Shown piece by piece: positions 1-6,734 of a stretch of 13,154 nt of DNA. The DNA lies in assembly GCA_013331265.1 (NCBI GenBank), contig DUGS01000128.1, positions 2,672 through 15,825 on the forward strand. Reading direction: 5' to 3'. This stretch comes from Methanosarcina sp. GTDB lineage: Archaea > Halobacteriota > Methanosarcinia > Methanosarcinales > Methanosarcinaceae. The position numbers and the translations under genes were made by a program. Every line of letters begins with the position of its first letter. The stretch's first letter is position 1. A model generated the notes under the pieces. The model was given only the letters and a program-made list of their open reading frames with translations, searched no databases and was not told where the DNA came from.

Positions 1-182
1 ATACCGAAGCTGAGAATAATACCGTCTTGAATCCAGATCAAAGCACTGAACAGGGAGAAAACAAAGAAGTTCAGGAGCCTCAGCCTGTTGAAAAAGCAGG
101 GTTACCCGTGGATGTGGTTTACATTCTGGGAGGAATGGTAGCAGCAGTTCTAATCCTTATTCTGTATTCAAAAAGAAAATGA
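1..182 (+). CDS. C-terminal end of a membrane-anchored, probably surface-exposed protein (partial)
   Basis: The frame is open from the window edge (first full codon at 3) to the TGA at 180-182. About 59 residues are visible. The first 35 or so are polar and rich in Glu, Gln, Asn and Pro, like a stalk or linker. They are followed by a hydrophobic helix (VVYILGGMVAAVLILILY) and a short basic tail, SKRK. This is the usual end of an archaeal exported protein held by a C-terminal membrane helix, with the basic end in the cytoplasm. No PGF-CTERM tripeptide is visible. The next gene encodes a surface protein with the same kind of ending and begins 94 bases downstream, so the two may be neighbours in a surface-protein cluster. 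The function cannot be told because the rest of the protein lies outside the window. Confidence 0.8.
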   Translation, partial: TEAENNTVLNPDQSTEQGENKEVQEPQPVEKAGLPVDVVYILGGMVAAVLILILYSKRK

Positions 183-199
183 AAAAAGAATATTAATTT

Positions 200-237
200 C
201 AGCCTGTGGAAAGAAAAAAAATTCTATCCAGAGGCTG
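200..237 (+). terminator. Imperfect hairpin between two surface-protein genes (possible terminator or leader structure)
   Basis: CAGCCT at 200-205 pairs with AGGCTG at 232-237. TGGA at 207-210 pairs with TCCA at 227-230, with one G-G mismatch between the two blocks. The stem is thus 10 pairs around an A-rich loop. It lies 18 bases after the upstream stop codon. No U-run follows, so its role as a terminator is uncertain. It could equally be a leader structure of the gene at 277. Confidence 0.35.
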
Positions 238-264
238 GTTCAAAAAAAATTCAATGGGGAAAAT

Positions 265-279
265 GGAGGCATGTAATTG
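265..279 (+). promoter_or_regulatory. Shine-Dalgarno site that fixes a TTG start, with an ATG-TAA start-stop between
   Basis: GGAGG at 265-269 is a strong ribosome-binding site seven bases from TTG at 277. The ATG at 271 is in the same frame but only one base from the site, and its next codon is TAA. It cannot start the protein. TTG is therefore the start of the 675-residue frame. Confidence 0.7.
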
Positions 280-2304
280 AGAAAAAGTTTATTGATACTA
301 ATACTGGCAGTGTTTATCTTAACCTCTGTACCAGCAATGGCAGGAGGTGAAAAAACAGATGCAGAGCCAATCAGCGACCCGGCAGAAGGGGACTGGATCA
401 CTCTGGGATGCGCAGGATGTGAAAAAACAGATGCAGAGCCAATTGCGAATTTAAATTTTACTGATAAAGTGGTTTACTTCCTGGACCATACAAGCGACCC
501 GGCAGAAGGAAACTGGATCACTCTGGGATGCCCTAACGAGGGCACAAGGGTTCAACTTCCTCAACCAATAAAACTCACATATAACGGTCCAAAACATAAG
601 GAATATGGGGGAGCATCCGGGACCTTGAACAAAGAAGAAAATGAAATTTATACGATAACGTATCCTTCAACTTCTTCTTACACCACCCATCCTGTTTTTC
701 TCCCAAGTGAAAACGTGAGTATGTCTTTCCACGGAGAGACCCATCTTAAAGGAAACGCAGTAGATATTTATCTGTTCAAACTTACCTCAAAATGCGCATA
801 CGGGCTTTTTGATGCCTTCAAAGCAGGAGACATTGGGAACATAAATAACCTCTTTGATGACAGCGTGGGAGAACAATATGAAAAATGTTCTGCTACACTT
901 GATGACTGCGGGGATATATCAGACTATGACCTTGGACGTCTCGGTGCAGGCCAGTACTGTATCGTTATGATCCGTCAGAATGAAGATAAAAGTATGGCAG
1001 TCCTTTCTTCAACAGCCTTTGTGGTTGCGGAACATGAACTGTGCATTTCATCACCCTCGTGTATAAAAAAAGGAGATGACCTGGACATAACCATGTCACT
1101 GGAAGGAGCTACCGGCAACAATTACACCTACGGAGCTGTACTCATAAAAGATAAGGCATACAAAGCAAACATAGAAATCAACTCTAATGGTACTAAAGCC
1201 GGGACTTCCGTTATAGTGAATGAAGTAGACCTTATTGATGAATTCGACATTAATTCCTCAAACTACAGGTCAAAAATAACCAGGAACGAGCTCCAGAAAG
1301 AAATCCAGACCTTTATAGGTGAAGGGAAGGGCGCAATAGCGATAGGAGAAGCTGGTCAGAAAAAACTGTCTCTTACTGCATTTGATCTGCCTGTAGGCTG
1401 CTATTACCTCCTTGTGGGTGCATATAGCCCAGAAAAGGGCCTTGTAGGGCTTTCTCAGAAAAATATAGAGATCGAACCAAAAGGAAATGGAGGCTCAGGT
1501 GGAAATGGAGGCTCAGATGGAAATGGAGGCTCAGGTGGAAATGGAGGCTCAGGTGGAAAAAGTGGAGGAAGCAGTGGAGGAGCAGGAGGCTCACCTGAAC
1601 CTGCGAAAAATGTCAAAACAAAAGAGCTCTGCCAGCAGTTTGTCTCAAACGGCCACAGGGTAAAGTTTGAGTTCACAAAGGAAGTCACCTCTGTCGGTTA
1701 TATCGAGTTTGATGCCAAAAAAACCGCAGGCAAGATTACAGCCACTATCGAGGAACTAAAAGGAAAATCCCCACTTACTCCTACCGGGCCTGAAGGAGAG
1801 ATCTACAAATACCTTAATATCTGGGTAGGAAACAGCGGCTTTGCAAATTCAAACAACATAGGAAATGCCGTTGTGGGCTTCAAGGTAAACAAGGGATGGA
1901 TAAATGAAAACCACATTAATGTGGATACAATAGCCCTTCAGCATTATAATGGAGCCAAATGGGACTCTTTAAAAACTGAAAAAGTAGACGAAGATGATGA
2001 GTACGTCTATTTCAAAGCTGAAACTCCGGGATTTTCACCATTTGCAATTACAGCCAGCAAGAATGTAATTGAAATTGAAGGAAAGACAGGAAATGAGGGC
2101 CAGTCCACTCCAGAATCAGGGCAGCAGGACAATTCAGATGTGGAATCTGATACGCCTTCTAAGGAAAACAGAAGCTCATGGGCAAAAGCTGCAAGTTTCT
2201 TTATAGGTTTCCTTGTAATCGTCCTGATTGGAGGATATATAAAGAAAAAAGTAGACGAGAACAATGAGGATACAAACAGTGAGGAAACAAATTTTGAAAA
2301 GTAA
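277..2304 (+). CDS. PGF-pre-PGF domain surface protein with C-terminal membrane anchor
   Basis: A 675-residue exported protein, probably part of the cell envelope. In order: a signal peptide (1 to about 22, cleavage near AMA-GG); a duplicated stretch (about 22-85); a large ectodomain to about 400 with paired cysteines (for example CSATLDDC and CISSPSC), which I believe resembles the TIGR04279 Methanosarcina domain, though that is recall only; a Gly-Asn-Gly-Gly-Ser repeat linker (about 403-439); a PGF-pre-PGF domain (about 443-593), recognised from AKKTAGKITATIEELKGKSP, NIWVGNSGFA and the closing TPGFSPFAIT; an acidic stalk; and a membrane helix (about 637-658) with a KKK stop-transfer and an acidic cytoplasmic tail. 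The PGF-CTERM sorting signal often found after this domain is absent. The start is TTG, set by GGAGG at 265-269. No enzymatic motif is seen; a structural or adhesive role is inferred. Confidence 0.9.
   Translation: MRKSLLILILAVFILTSVPAMAGGEKTDAEPISDPAEGDWITLGCAGCEKTDAEPIANLNFTDKVVYFLDHTSDPAEGNWITLGCPNEGTRVQLPQPIKLTYNGPKHKEYGGASGTLNKEENEIYTITYPSTSSYTTHPVFLPSENVSMSFHGETHLKGNAVDIYLFKLTSKCAYGLFDAFKAGDIGNINNLFDDSVGEQYEKCSATLDDCGDISDYDLGRLGAGQYCIVMIRQNEDKSMAVLSSTAFVVAEHELCISSPSCIKKGDDLDITMSLEGATGNNYTYGAVLIKDKAYKANIEINSNGTKAGTSVIVNEVDLIDEFDINSSNYRSKITRNELQKEIQTFIGEGKGAIAIGEAGQKKLSLTAFDLPVGCYYLLVGAYSPEKGLVGLSQKNIEIEPKGNGGSGGNGGSDGNGGSGGNGGSGGKSGGSSGGAGGSPEPAKNVKTKELCQQFVSNGHRVKFEFTKEVTSVGYIEFDAKKTAGKITATIEELKGKSPLTPTGPEGEIYKYLNIWVGNSGFANSNNIGNAVVGFKVNKGWINENHINVDTIALQHYNGAKWDSLKTEKVDEDDEYVYFKAETPGFSPFAITASKNVIEIEGKTGNEGQSTPESGQQDNSDVESDTPSKENRSSWAKAASFFIGFLVIVLIGGYIKKKVDENNEDTNSEETNFEK
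340..531 (+). repeat. Compound intragenic duplication (A-B-A-spacer-B) at the mature N-terminus
   Basis: Block A (340-371) recurs at 412-443 with one mismatch in 32 bases. Block B (373-411) recurs at 493-531 with two mismatches in 39 bases. The order is A1-B1-A2-49-base spacer-B2. In protein this gives EKTDAEPI twice and SDPAEG(D/N)WITLGC twice. The simplest reading is a duplicated A-spacer-B unit whose first copy lost its spacer. The reading frame is kept throughout. Confidence 0.9.
1483..1554 (+). repeat. Four 18-base tandem repeats encoding a Gly-rich linker
   Basis: The unit GGAAATGGAGGCTCAGGT occurs at 1483, 1501 (one base changed, giving Asp), 1519 and 1537. A degenerate Gly/Ser run follows to about 1593. 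It encodes GNGGSG units that separate the ectodomain from the PGF-pre-PGF domain, so it acts as a flexible linker. The near-identity of copies points to recent tandem expansion. Confidence 0.95.
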
Positions 2305-2309
2305 ACACG

Positions 2310-2350
2310 AACAGGAGGAATAATCTCTCCTGTTTAAATTTTTATTTTTA
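2310..2350 (+). terminator. Hairpin plus T-rich tail after the surface-protein gene
   Basis: AACAGGAG (2310-2317) pairs perfectly with CTCCTGTT (2327-2334) across a nine-base loop. A T-rich stretch (2335-2350) follows, starting six bases after the stop codon. The gene beyond it is on the opposite strand, which fits a transcript end here. Confidence 0.7.
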
Positions 2351-2404
2351 AGATACACTGATGATTAATAACGTGTTCTGTTTTAAAAATCAATCTTTTT
2401 ATAC

Positions 2405-3301
2405 TTAAATAAGGCTCTTTAGTCCTTCTTCCAGTTCGATTTCGCCTTTCCACCAGCCGGAAATTTTTGAAACATCTGCCCTCGAGTCACGGACATCTCC
2501 TGCCCTTGACCCGGCATGCACAATCTTGCTTGAAGACCCGGTCAGTTCAATAATGTTCTCTGCAAGCTCCAGAACTGTTACACTTTTACCCATAGCCACA
2601 TTGAATACCTGACCATCTCCGTGTTCAAGGGCTGCCACATTTGCCCTGACAACATCTCTGACTTGCACAAAGTCTCTGCTCTGAAGACCGTCGCCATAAA
2701 TGACAAGGTCTTTCCCTGCCTTTGCCCTTTCCAGGAAAATAGGAATCACAGCTGCATATGGAGACTTTGGGTCCTGGCGCGGCCCATAGACATTAAAGTA
2801 ACGCAGACAGGTAGTCCGAAGTCCATGTTCTTCGTAAAACATTCTTGCCAGGTACTCTCCGTCAAGTTTGGAGATTGCATAAGGCGAAGCAGGTTCAGGA
2901 TACATGCCCTCACTTTTAGGCAGTACGGGATTGTTTCCGTAAACTGCAGCCGAGGATGCTGTTACAAACTTTTCGACTCCTTCCCTGACACAGGCCTGCA
3001 ATACATTAAGTGTTCCGAGAGTGTTTATCCGGAAAGCCTCAACTGGTTTTTCACAGCTAAGCGGCACTGATACAAGGGCAGCTTCATTGAAAACGCAATC
3101 CATACCTGAGATCGCCTTTTCGACCAAAGAGGGATCACAGATATCCCCCTGAATGAATTCAACATTTCTGTGCTGAGGGATATTTCTGGAAAAACCGGTA
3201 GTGAGATTGTCAAGAATCCTTACACTATGCCCTGATTCTGCAAAATACTCAGCTATATGGGAGCCTATGAAACCTGCTCCTCCTGTAATCAGCACTTTCA
3301 T
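2405..3301 (-). CDS. NAD-dependent nucleotide-sugar 4-epimerase (extended SDR family, GalE/WbpP-like)
   Basis: A 298-residue cytoplasmic enzyme expected to interconvert UDP-hexoses or UDP-N-acetylhexosamines by oxidation and reduction at C4, supplying sugars for surface glycans. Visible motifs are the Rossmann loop TGGAGFIGS (Gly7, Gly10, Gly13), Asp31 closing the second strand as the NAD ribose ligand, a GDICD stretch near 52-56, the catalytic Ser117 in ASSAAVYG, and Tyr141 and Lys145 in YAISK. LRYFNVYGPRQDP and the SVPLS segment near 78-82 are typical of UDP-GlcNAc/Glc 4-epimerases of the WbpP type. Substrate choice cannot be settled from sequence, and UDP-glucuronate epimerase or dTDP-glucose dehydratase relatives are less likely. 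It stands alone on the minus strand. No Shine-Dalgarno precedes the ATG, which may be leaderless. The length is slightly short for the family because of a brief C-terminus. Confidence 0.9.
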   Translation of the reverse strand: MKVLITGGAGFIGSHIAEYFAESGHSVRILDNLTTGFSRNIPQHRNVEFIQGDICDPSLVEKAISGMDCVFNEAALVSVPLSCEKPVEAFRINTLGTLNVLQACVREGVEKFVTASSAAVYGNNPVLPKSEGMYPEPASPYAISKLDGEYLARMFYEEHGLRTTCLRYFNVYGPRQDPKSPYAAVIPIFLERAKAGKDLVIYGDGLQSRDFVQVRDVVRANVAALEHGDGQVFNVAMGKSVTVLELAENIIELTGSSSKIVHAGSRAGDVRDSRADVSKISGWWKGEIELEEGLKSLI

Positions 3302-3324
3302 GCTTCGAGAAAAGGGGAAAGTAC

Positions 3325-3337
3325 AAAATAAAATTTT
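3325..3337 (-). promoter_or_regulatory. Possible TATA box of the epimerase gene
   Basis: The minus strand reads AAAATTTTATTTT here. Its centre is about 28-30 bases from the ATG at 3301, the usual archaeal distance from TATA box to transcription start. With no Shine-Dalgarno before the ATG, this suggests a leaderless or nearly leaderless mRNA. Confidence 0.35.
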
Positions 3338-3555
3338 CTATGCAAGCCTGAAATTTCTTAACTAAAAAATATTTAAAAGAGATAGAAAAATTGATTAAAA
3401 TCAGAAGGAAGTTTCCTTAGAGGGGAAAATTTTTCATAGAAAGAAGCCTTATGGGTACAGGGGAATTAAAAAAATTGGGATTCAGGTTTCTAAAATAAAA
3501 CAGAAGATGATTTCCATATAAGTTTGTTGCAGGGGTTTTCCACATAGCTCGAGGG

Positions 3556-3610
3556 GACTTAATAGGGACTTAATAAAGACTTAATAAAGACTTAATAAAG
3601 ACTTAATAAC
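3556..3610 (+). repeat. Five 11-base tandem repeats, GACTTAATA plus two bases
   Basis: GACTTAATA starts at 3556, 3567, 3578, 3589 and 3600. The two-base filler is GG, AA, AA, AA and AC in turn. The 11-base period is close to one helical turn, so each copy would face the same side of the DNA. The sequence is intergenic and noncoding. There are no spacers, so it is not a CRISPR array. Confidence 0.95.
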
Positions 3611-3694
3611 TTCTCAAAACACCAGTTTCAAAGTCGCGGCTTATTTAGCGTTTTAATAAAAAGTTACTAAGTCAAATAATTAATTTACACAATT

Positions 3695-3745
3695 AAACAC
3701 TTCTTTAACAAAACACTTCTTTAACACAGTTAAACACTTCTTTAA
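3695..3745 (+). repeat. Three copies of AAACACTTCTTTAA
   Basis: AAACACTTCTTTAACA occurs twice back to back (3695-3710 and 3711-3726). A third copy of the first 14 bases starts at 3732 after a five-base gap. It lies about 85 bases after the 11-base repeat cluster, in the same intergenic region. The role is unknown; binding-site iterations or simple slippage are both possible. Confidence 0.9.
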
Positions 3746-3920
3746 ATTTCCTTTTTTAATTCTCCATTCTTCTGCAGCAGTAAATCTGAAAACGAATTAC
3801 TGTAAGTACATTGAAAAAATGCAGAAAAGATATAAATAAATGGAATACAAGTGTATGAATAAATATAGGGAGATGGAATTAGAGAAGGGGCTTAGAGAGG
3901 ATTGGCAGAAAGTTCACATA

Positions 3921-3930
3921 AGTATAAATT
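3921..3930 (+). promoter_or_regulatory. TATA box candidate for the DUF1616-CPBP operon
   Basis: AGTATAAATT is centred about 45 bases before the ATG at 3971, predicting a start of transcription near 3950 and a short leader. An alternative TATA element near 3829 would give a leader of over 100 bases. Confidence 0.5.
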
Positions 3931-3970
3931 ATAGAAAGAGCGTATACTAAATATTTTCGCAGTGATAAAA

Positions 3971-4858
3971 ATGGCTGGAAAGAGACAACTTCCTCTAGAC
4001 CTGCTGATCGTAGCCGGTCTTGTGATCCTTACTGATATTTTCGTACTTGTGCCCGCACTCAGCGGAAGCTTTCTGCGCACAGTCCTCGGACTTCTTCTGG
4101 TCCTATTCCTGCCAGGATATGCCCTGACAACAGCTCTTCTTCCTGCAAAAAAAGACCTGGAAGGAATTGAAAGAGCCCTGCTCTCCTTAGGATTAAGTAT
4201 TGCAATAGCCCCTCTCATGGGACTTGGAATGAACTATACTTCCTGGGGGATCAGGGAAGTTCCTGTACTCGCAGGCCTTTCGGCTTTTACACTTCTCATC
4301 AGTGGGGCAGGGTATTATAGAAGACTTCAGTTGCCTGAAACTGAAGCTTTTAATGTCACAATCAAACCCTTTGTCGCCACTTTGAAAGCAGAGCTTCTTG
4401 AGGAAACTGGCTCTAAAGCCGACAAAGCCTTTGCAGTGCTGCTGGCAATTTCCATACTGGCTTCTATTGGCAGCCTTGCTTATGTCATAGGAAATCCCAA
4501 AGAAGGAGAATCATTCACCGAATTTTACATCCTGGGACCCGATAAAGCGGCTGAGAACTACCCCACGAAATTAGCACCAGGGAACAGCGGGACAGTCATT
4601 GTAGGGATTACGAACCATGAGCATAGAACTGTGGATTATACAATGGAAATCAGGCTTGAAAATCACTCCCTGCCCCTTCCGGAGGATCAGAAATACATCA
4701 GCCTTGACCATAACGAAACATGGGAAGAGCCAGTCACTTTTACTCCATCAGTTGAGGGAAAAAACATGAAACTGGAGTTTCTGCTTTTTAATGAAACTGA
4801 AAAAAGTTTACCCTACAGGAACACGCACCTCTGGATAAATGTCACAAAGGAGAACTGA
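3971..4858 (+). CDS. DUF1616 family multi-pass membrane protein
   Basis: A 295-residue membrane protein of unknown function that I assign to the archaeal DUF1616 family (PF07760). About five hydrophobic segments are visible: roughly 9-30 (LDLLIVAGLVILTDIFVLV), 34-55 (including LLLVLFLPGYAL), 68-88, 95-112 and 145-165. They are followed by an extracytoplasmic beta-rich domain (about 166-295) with several Asn-X-Ser/Thr sites. The segment APGNSGTVIVGITNHEH is typical of the Ig-like half of these proteins. I chose the ATG at 3971, which is preceded by GTGATAA as a weak ribosome site. An in-frame GTG at 3962 would add only MIK. Its 3' end carries the ribosome site of the CPBP protease gene two bases downstream, so the two are translationally coupled. 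Envelope assembly or glycosylation is a guess from context. Confidence 0.85.
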   Translation: MAGKRQLPLDLLIVAGLVILTDIFVLVPALSGSFLRTVLGLLLVLFLPGYALTTALLPAKKDLEGIERALLSLGLSIAIAPLMGLGMNYTSWGIREVPVLAGLSAFTLLISGAGYYRRLQLPETEAFNVTIKPFVATLKAELLEETGSKADKAFAVLLAISILASIGSLAYVIGNPKEGESFTEFYILGPDKAAENYPTKLAPGNSGTVIVGITNHEHRTVDYTMEIRLENHSLPLPEDQKYISLDHNETWEEPVTFTPSVEGKNMKLEFLLFNETEKSLPYRNTHLWINVTKEN

Positions 4859-4860
4859 AG

Positions 4861-5736
4861 ATGGCGTCTCCAGACTATACATCTTCTGAGCTTAAAGCAG
4901 GAAAGATCTCTTTGAGGGAGTTTGGGAAAATGTTCAAAACGCAGACTAATGAAAAAACCGGATTCTTACAAAAGATATTCTCTGCAGGAGCCCCTGTCAT
5001 TGCTATTGCTTTTGCCGAGTTGTTAATATTTACCGGAAGAATAAAAGAAGCCGCAGCAGTCTATACGCTGCTTCTTATCACCCTTTCATTTTCGATAATA
5101 ATCTCAAAAGAACTGGGGATACGCAAGGTCCACCAGGCATTAATACTCCTTCCAATTCTTCGGTTGGTAAATCTTTCAATGCCCATCTTCTTTGAAACCA
5201 ATCTGTACTCTTTCATATTCATGTACGTACCTATGACAATTCCGATAACCATCATAGCCGTTCATCAGGAAATCCCAGGAGAGAAAGCGAGGGACTTACT
5301 CAAGAAAATGGGGATTTATCTGCCATTCTCTCTGCTTGCAGGCCTGCTCTTCGCAGAAGCAGAGTATTTAATTATCCAGCCCAGGCCGCTTATTCCGGAC
5401 CTTTCACCTGTTAACCTGCTGGAACTCATAATTATAATGATTTTTGTAGTTAGCCTGATAGAAGAACTTATCTTCAGAGGAATTATCCAGACAAGATTGG
5501 AAGAATTCTTAGGGCCTGCAGGAGGGGTCCTGCTTGCAAGCCTCCTTTTTGGTATAATGCATTCAAGTTATGGCACTCTTTATGAAATAGCATATACTTT
5601 TCTTGCAGGAGGAATACTGGGGTATTTCTTTTACAGAACAAAAAGCCTTTCTCTCGTGGTAATGGTCCACGGTTTCATAAACATATTTTTATTCGGACTA
5701 ATTCCGCACCTGGGTCCGGGGCTGGGACTGATATGA
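4861..5736 (+). CDS. CPBP family intramembrane glutamic/metallo-protease (CAAX protease-like)
   Basis: A 291-residue multi-pass membrane protein of the CPBP (Abi/Rce1-like, PF02517) family. The three diagnostic motifs are intact: Glu201-Glu202 with Arg206 in EELIFRG, Phe230-x3-His234 in FGIMH, and His270-x3-Asn274 in HGFIN. These residues form the membrane-embedded active site in Rce1-type enzymes, which cleave proteins within or next to the membrane. The first 40 residues are soluble and charged, and about eight hydrophobic segments follow. The ribosome site AAGGAG (4847-4852) lies inside the end of the DUF1616 gene and the start is eight bases on, so the two proteins are probably made together. 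The substrate is unknown; processing of an envelope protein is an inference. No prenylated CAAX substrate is implied, because archaeal members generally lack one. Confidence 0.9.
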   Translation: MASPDYTSSELKAGKISLREFGKMFKTQTNEKTGFLQKIFSAGAPVIAIAFAELLIFTGRIKEAAAVYTLLLITLSFSIIISKELGIRKVHQALILLPILRLVNLSMPIFFETNLYSFIFMYVPMTIPITIIAVHQEIPGEKARDLLKKMGIYLPFSLLAGLLFAEAEYLIIQPRPLIPDLSPVNLLELIIIMIFVVSLIEELIFRGIIQTRLEEFLGPAGGVLLASLLFGIMHSSYGTLYEIAYTFLAGGILGYFFYRTKSLSLVVMVHGFINIFLFGLIPHLGPGLGLI

Positions 5737-5764
5737 GAGACGGTTCAAAAAATTACAAAAGAAG

Positions 5765-5773
5765 CTTTATAGG
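5765..5773 (+). promoter_or_regulatory. TATA-like element before the gene at 5828
   Basis: CTTTATAGG lies about 58 bases before the ATG. It would place transcription start near 5795 and leave a leader of about 33 bases containing the GGAAGGGGAG ribosome site (5816-5825). Cotranscription from the protease gene, 91 bases upstream, is also possible. Confidence 0.4.
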
Positions 5774-5827
5774 ACAGTGTGCATAACTTAACCATGTTAA
5801 TGGGAGTTAAGACACGGAAGGGGAGTT

Positions 5828-6670
5828 ATGAAGTATAACGTGCTCAAACTAAACAGGACTGGATTAAAACTCCTATTCTGTTTGCTCATTGTATTTCTCC
5901 TTCTTTTCGGGACAGTAGTTTCTTCTGCAAATGCTAAGGTAACAGACTGGGAAGTAAGCCCTGAAATCCCAAAAAATGGAGACACACTCGTAATCAGCGG
6001 GCTTGCCTCACCTGAAGAAGAAGTGGAAGTTTCTATTTCTTTTGAAAAGGCAGTGCCTGTTTATATGGGAGAGTATAGTTACGAGTTCGAAAACATCGAG
6101 GTCCTGAATTTTAATAACCTTTTTACTGTAAGGGCAGAAGGAGTGGAAAACCTTAAAGTAAAGATGAAAATGGTTCTCTCAAAAACAGAAAGTGCCTGGG
6201 CAGATGAAGGGATTGCTACTGTATCCTATTCCGGGGTTTCTCCAGGGGAGTATAAAGTAAGAGTAGAAGGCGTGGCAGAAGATGGAGCTTCAGTTGTTAA
6301 CCTGAGGGTTACAAAAGTTCAAAAACTAAAAGCTGGAAAAGACGGAAAATTTAATTATATATACCAAACGGAATCAGTTCCTTCAGGAAAACTTGAAATC
6401 AGACTGGGAAATTCGGAAAGAAAAATTACATTTGATGCAAAAGGGAACGCCACTGTTCGTCAGGATGTTCCAGCTTCTCCTCAAGTCCAGGTATCCGGAG
6501 GGCCTGAAGATAGAAAAACTTCCGAATTGATGGCACTTACAGGGACGGCGTCCGCAGATCAGGAAACAGTGGACAGAGAAAATGAGAATCAGGTCATTAA
6601 TTTCTTTTATTTACTTACCGGAGTCCTGGCAGGATTTGGAGTTTTATTGGTTAGTGGTAGGAAAAAGTAA
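5828..6670 (+). CDS. Exported membrane-anchored protein of unknown function
   Basis: I do not recognise a named family. The 280-residue product has a clear signal peptide: basic positions near 7-14, a hydrophobic core 15-31, and ANA-K cleavage after residue 36. A beta-rich extracytoplasmic region follows (about 37-200), starting WEVSPEIPKNGDTLVISG, a pattern common in Ig-like archaeal surface domains. A second short beta segment with a PSGKLEIRLG stretch comes next, then a polar linker, and finally a C-terminal helix (about 257-275) ending GRKK. It would be anchored in the membrane facing outward. The ATG follows a purine-rich GGAAGGGGAG site. It sits between the CPBP protease and the DUF1624 gene on the same strand, so it may be a partner or substrate of these membrane proteins, but nothing in the sequence proves it. 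The last codons and the stop lie in a 15-base tandem repeat. Confidence 0.85.
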   Translation: MKYNVLKLNRTGLKLLFCLLIVFLLLFGTVVSSANAKVTDWEVSPEIPKNGDTLVISGLASPEEEVEVSISFEKAVPVYMGEYSYEFENIEVLNFNNLFTVRAEGVENLKVKMKMVLSKTESAWADEGIATVSYSGVSPGEYKVRVEGVAEDGASVVNLRVTKVQKLKAGKDGKFNYIYQTESVPSGKLEIRLGNSERKITFDAKGNATVRQDVPASPQVQVSGGPEDRKTSELMALTGTASADQETVDRENENQVINFFYLLTGVLAGFGVLLVSGRKK

Positions 6671-6705
6671 AAGATGAAAAAGTAAAAGATGAAAAAGTAA
6701 AAGAT
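6661..6705 (+). repeat. Three exact 15-base tandem repeats spanning a stop codon
   Basis: GAAAAAGTAAAAGAT is repeated at 6661, 6676 and 6691 without a mismatch. The first copy contains the last codons (Lys-Lys) and TAA of the gene ending at 6670. Since the unit is a multiple of three and holds the stop itself, repeat copy changes would not alter the protein. Confidence 0.95.
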
Positions 6706-6734
6706 AATACCTTCTTTGTACCTGCGTCCCGCAG

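Larger units (their letters stand above)
3302..3970. other. Gene-free AT-rich region between divergent genes
   Basis: About 670 bases lie between the divergently read epimerase and DUF1616 genes. All frames are closed by frequent stops and I see no coding remnant. It holds two tandem-repeat clusters (3556-3610 and 3695-3745), which are listed separately. Several TATA-like sites occur toward the right end: GATATAAATA near 3829, AATAAATATA near 3858, and AGTATAAATT at 3921. No tRNA- or other RNA-like fold was recognised. Confidence 0.7.

Noticed and set aside
1373..1688. Minus-strand open frames rich in Pro/Phe/His across the glycine-rich linker
   Set aside because: They are the complementary shadow of the 18-base GGN repeats in the surface-protein gene and have low-complexity products with no ribosome site.
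2621..3070. Plus-strand 149-codon frame inside the epimerase gene
   Set aside because: It lies wholly antisense to a strongly supported epimerase with all catalytic motifs; its product shows no recognisable domain.
3556..3745. CRISPR array
   Set aside because: The repeats are 11-16 bases, contiguous and without unique spacers, and no cas gene is in the window.
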